A DNA stretch of 64,000 bases from Paractinoplanes durhamensis (GTDB taxonomy: Bacteria; Actinomycetota; Actinomycetes; Mycobacteriales; Micromonosporaceae). Position 1 is the first letter of the stretch, and the number at the start of each line of letters is the position of its first letter. This document shows positions 62,640 through 64,000 of this stretch, piece after piece. Both the position numbers and the translations under genes were made by a program. The DNA is taken from assembly GCF_016862175.1 (NCBI RefSeq), contig NZ_BOML01000043.1, positions 1 through 64,000 of the forward strand, given 5' to 3'. The notes beneath the pieces are model-generated. The model saw only the letters and a program-made list of their open reading frames with translations, was not told the DNA's origin and searched no databases.

Positions 62640-64000
62640 GACGCCCTCCGATCAGGCCTTCCCGCCGCAGCACGGCGTCCACCAGTTCGTCGAGCGCCAT
62701 GCCGGCCGCCACAACGGCCGGGTCGCCGCCGCCGCGCAGCAGCAGCCGCCCGGTCCCGCCGATCCCGCGCCGGGCGAGCAGCCGCCCGGCGATGGCCTCC
62801 CGCTCGCGCGGCGGGAAGTATGCGAACGCCTGCCGCAGGGCCGGCAACGCCACGAGAAAGTCGTCGGCGGCCATCCCCGACATCAGCTCGTCGAGCAGCC
62901 CCACGATCTCCGGGTGCTGCAACACCTCTTCCCGGGCCAGCGCGAACAGCCCGGCCAGCCAGTCCCCGGCCGACCGCGGCACGAACGCCCCGCGAACAGC
63001 CCGCACCGGATCGAAAGCGCCCGGCGCCGAAACCGCACCGGCGGGAACGCCGAGCCCGCCGCGCCCGCCGGACTCGGCACTCACCTCGGGAGCAGCACTC
63101 CCGGCCGGCGCCGAAGTCGCTGCAACGGCATCGACAGGCGGCGCCGGTGGCTCAGCGGGTGCTGCGGGCGCGGCAAGGGTCTCGGCCGGCGCAGCGGCGT
63201 CGGCGGGCACGGCGAACTGGGCAGATGCCGCTACGTCGACCGGCGATGTGGCGTTGGGTGGCTGCGCCGGGTGGCCGGCCGATGCTGCGGCGGTGGGTTC
63301 TGTGGGGGACGGTGGGGTGGGGAGCAGGGCCCAGCGGAAGCCGAAGGCTGCGCCTCGCAGGTCGGGTGGGACCTCGTCGTCGGTGGCCAGGCGGGTGGCC
63401 GTCTCCAGGGCCGCCTCGCGGTCCAGGGTCAGGCGGCGGCCGGCGTGGTGCAGGGCGTCGCGGCAGGCGGCCAGGGCCGCTATGCGGGCCGGGTCGGCGG
63501 GGGCGTCGCCGCCTCGGATGCCCTCGGCCAGCCACATCACCCGGCGGACCGACGCTTCGATCACGGTGCCCAGGGTCGCGCTGTGGGCGGTGCCGAACAG
63601 GTGGTCGTGCCGCCACATGGTCAGGACCACCGCCAGCATGCGGCCCAGTGGGCCCAGCTCCGGCGCGGAACCCACCGACGCCTCGATGTCGGCGAGGGTG
63701 CGGGACGAGATGTCGGTGATGCCGGCCAGGGCGGCGTCGAACAGGACGGTGGCCAGCGCGTCCACGTCGCGGCCGGCCTGGGTGGCCCGGTCGGCCAGGG
63801 CGGCGCCGGCCGCGTCGGCGAGCGTCGCACCGTAGGCGCCGGCCTCGATCACCGCGGGCAGGCGTTCGGCGGTGGGGCGCAGGGTCCAGCGTTCGCGCAG
63901 GATCGGGTCGAGGCCGGTGGTGGGGCCGGCGTCGCGGCGGAAGCCGGGCAGGCCGAGCACGCGGACCCGGTGCAGCACGCGGCTGCGCAGCCGGTCCGGC
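62632..64000 (-). CDS. DUF5682 (YehM-like) protein, 5' end outside window
   Basis: The frame is open to the right edge, so at least 456 residues of C-terminal sequence are visible. RSRVLHRVRVLGLPGF and the following helical region, and LPALRQAFAYFPPREREAIAGRLL near the end, match DUF5682 proteins. A low-complexity Ala/Pro/Thr insert (about 63050-63320) interrupts the domain. It probably works with the VWA and SWIM proteins encoded next. Function unknown. Confidence 0.82.
   Translation of the reverse strand, partial: PDRLRSRVLHRVRVLGLPGFRRDAGPTTGLDPILRERWTLRPTAERLPAVIEAGAYGATLADAAGAALADRATQAGRDVDALATVLFDAALAGITDISSRTLADIEASVGSAPELGPLGRMLAVVLTMWRHDHLFGTAHSATLGTVIEASVRRVMWLAEGIRGGDAPADPARIAALAACRDALHHAGRRLTLDREAALETATRLATDDEVPPDLRGAAFGFRWALLPTPPSPTEPTAAASAGHPAQPPNATSPVDVAASAQFAVPADAAAPAETLAAPAAPAEPPAPPVDAVAATSAPAGSAAPEVSAESGGRGGLGVPAGAVSAPGAFDPVRAVRGAFVPRSAGDWLAGLFALAREEVLQHPEIVGLLDELMSGMAADDFLVALPALRQAFAYFPPREREAIAGRLLARRGIGGTGRLLLRGGGDPAVVAAGMALDELVDAVLRREGLIGGRRD

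Overview
The window is a GC-rich actinomycete chromosome segment. High GC at third positions, frequent GTG/TTG starts, 4-nt ATGA/GTGA gene overlaps, several probable leaderless genes, a DivIVA/Wag31-type protein, an LCP cell-wall ligase and many TetR/MarR/PadR regulators all fit the Actinobacteria. The gene style suggests a Micromonosporaceae member such as Actinoplanes, but this is an inference from gene content. No rRNA, tRNA, CRISPR array or intact transposon was recognised.

Layout. 1-8.3 kb: envelope operon (membrane fn3 protein, large fn3/propeller protein, MoxR ATPase, DUF58 protein, transglutaminase-like protein with a degenerate active site). 8.4-16.1 kb: single genes (FAD monooxygenase, protealysin-like M4 protease, DUF3455 protein, hydrolase, lipoproteins, DivIVA-like protein). 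16.1-23.9 kb: an Atu/Liu-like acyl-CoA carboxylase operon with its own TetR, divergent from an acyl-CoA dehydrogenase and separated from it by a long palindrome; its AtuA protein is inflated by three families of in-frame tandem repeats. 23.9-33.9 kb: regulator/target pairs with visible operators, plus a secreted GH30 and a cytoplasmic GH43 galactan-type hydrolase pair. 33.9-37.1 kb: LCP protein, a secreted Nep1-like (NLP) protein, a WD40 remnant and a DUF2975/XRE pair.

37.3-39.7 kb holds the most interesting system: a three-gene RiPP cluster with an 89-aa precursor, an ATP-grasp ligase and a PIMT-like O-methyltransferase. This is the composition of aspartimide-containing graspetides of the fuscimiditide/amycolimiditide type. 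The precursor core shows three Thr and three Asp at four-residue spacing, placed symmetrically around an Asp-Gly, which predicts a three-rung ester ladder with an aspartimide at the loop apex.

40.2-48.9 kb: a complete respiratory nitrate reductase operon (narK, narG, narH, narJ, narI) ending in a cupin and an unknown small protein. 49-59 kb: HAD hydrolase, PAS-GGDEF protein, ABC-2-like membrane protein with duplicated operators but no adjacent regulator, secreted esterase, PL11 rhamnogalacturonan lyase behind a LacI-type operator, ThuA/Gfo-Idh pair, D-amino-acid oxidase and a CMD protein. 59.3-64 kb: SWIM, VWA and DUF5682 genes resembling the E. coli yehQ/yehP/yehM set; the last runs off the window. 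The GH30, GH43, PL11 and NLP genes together suggest life on plant material.
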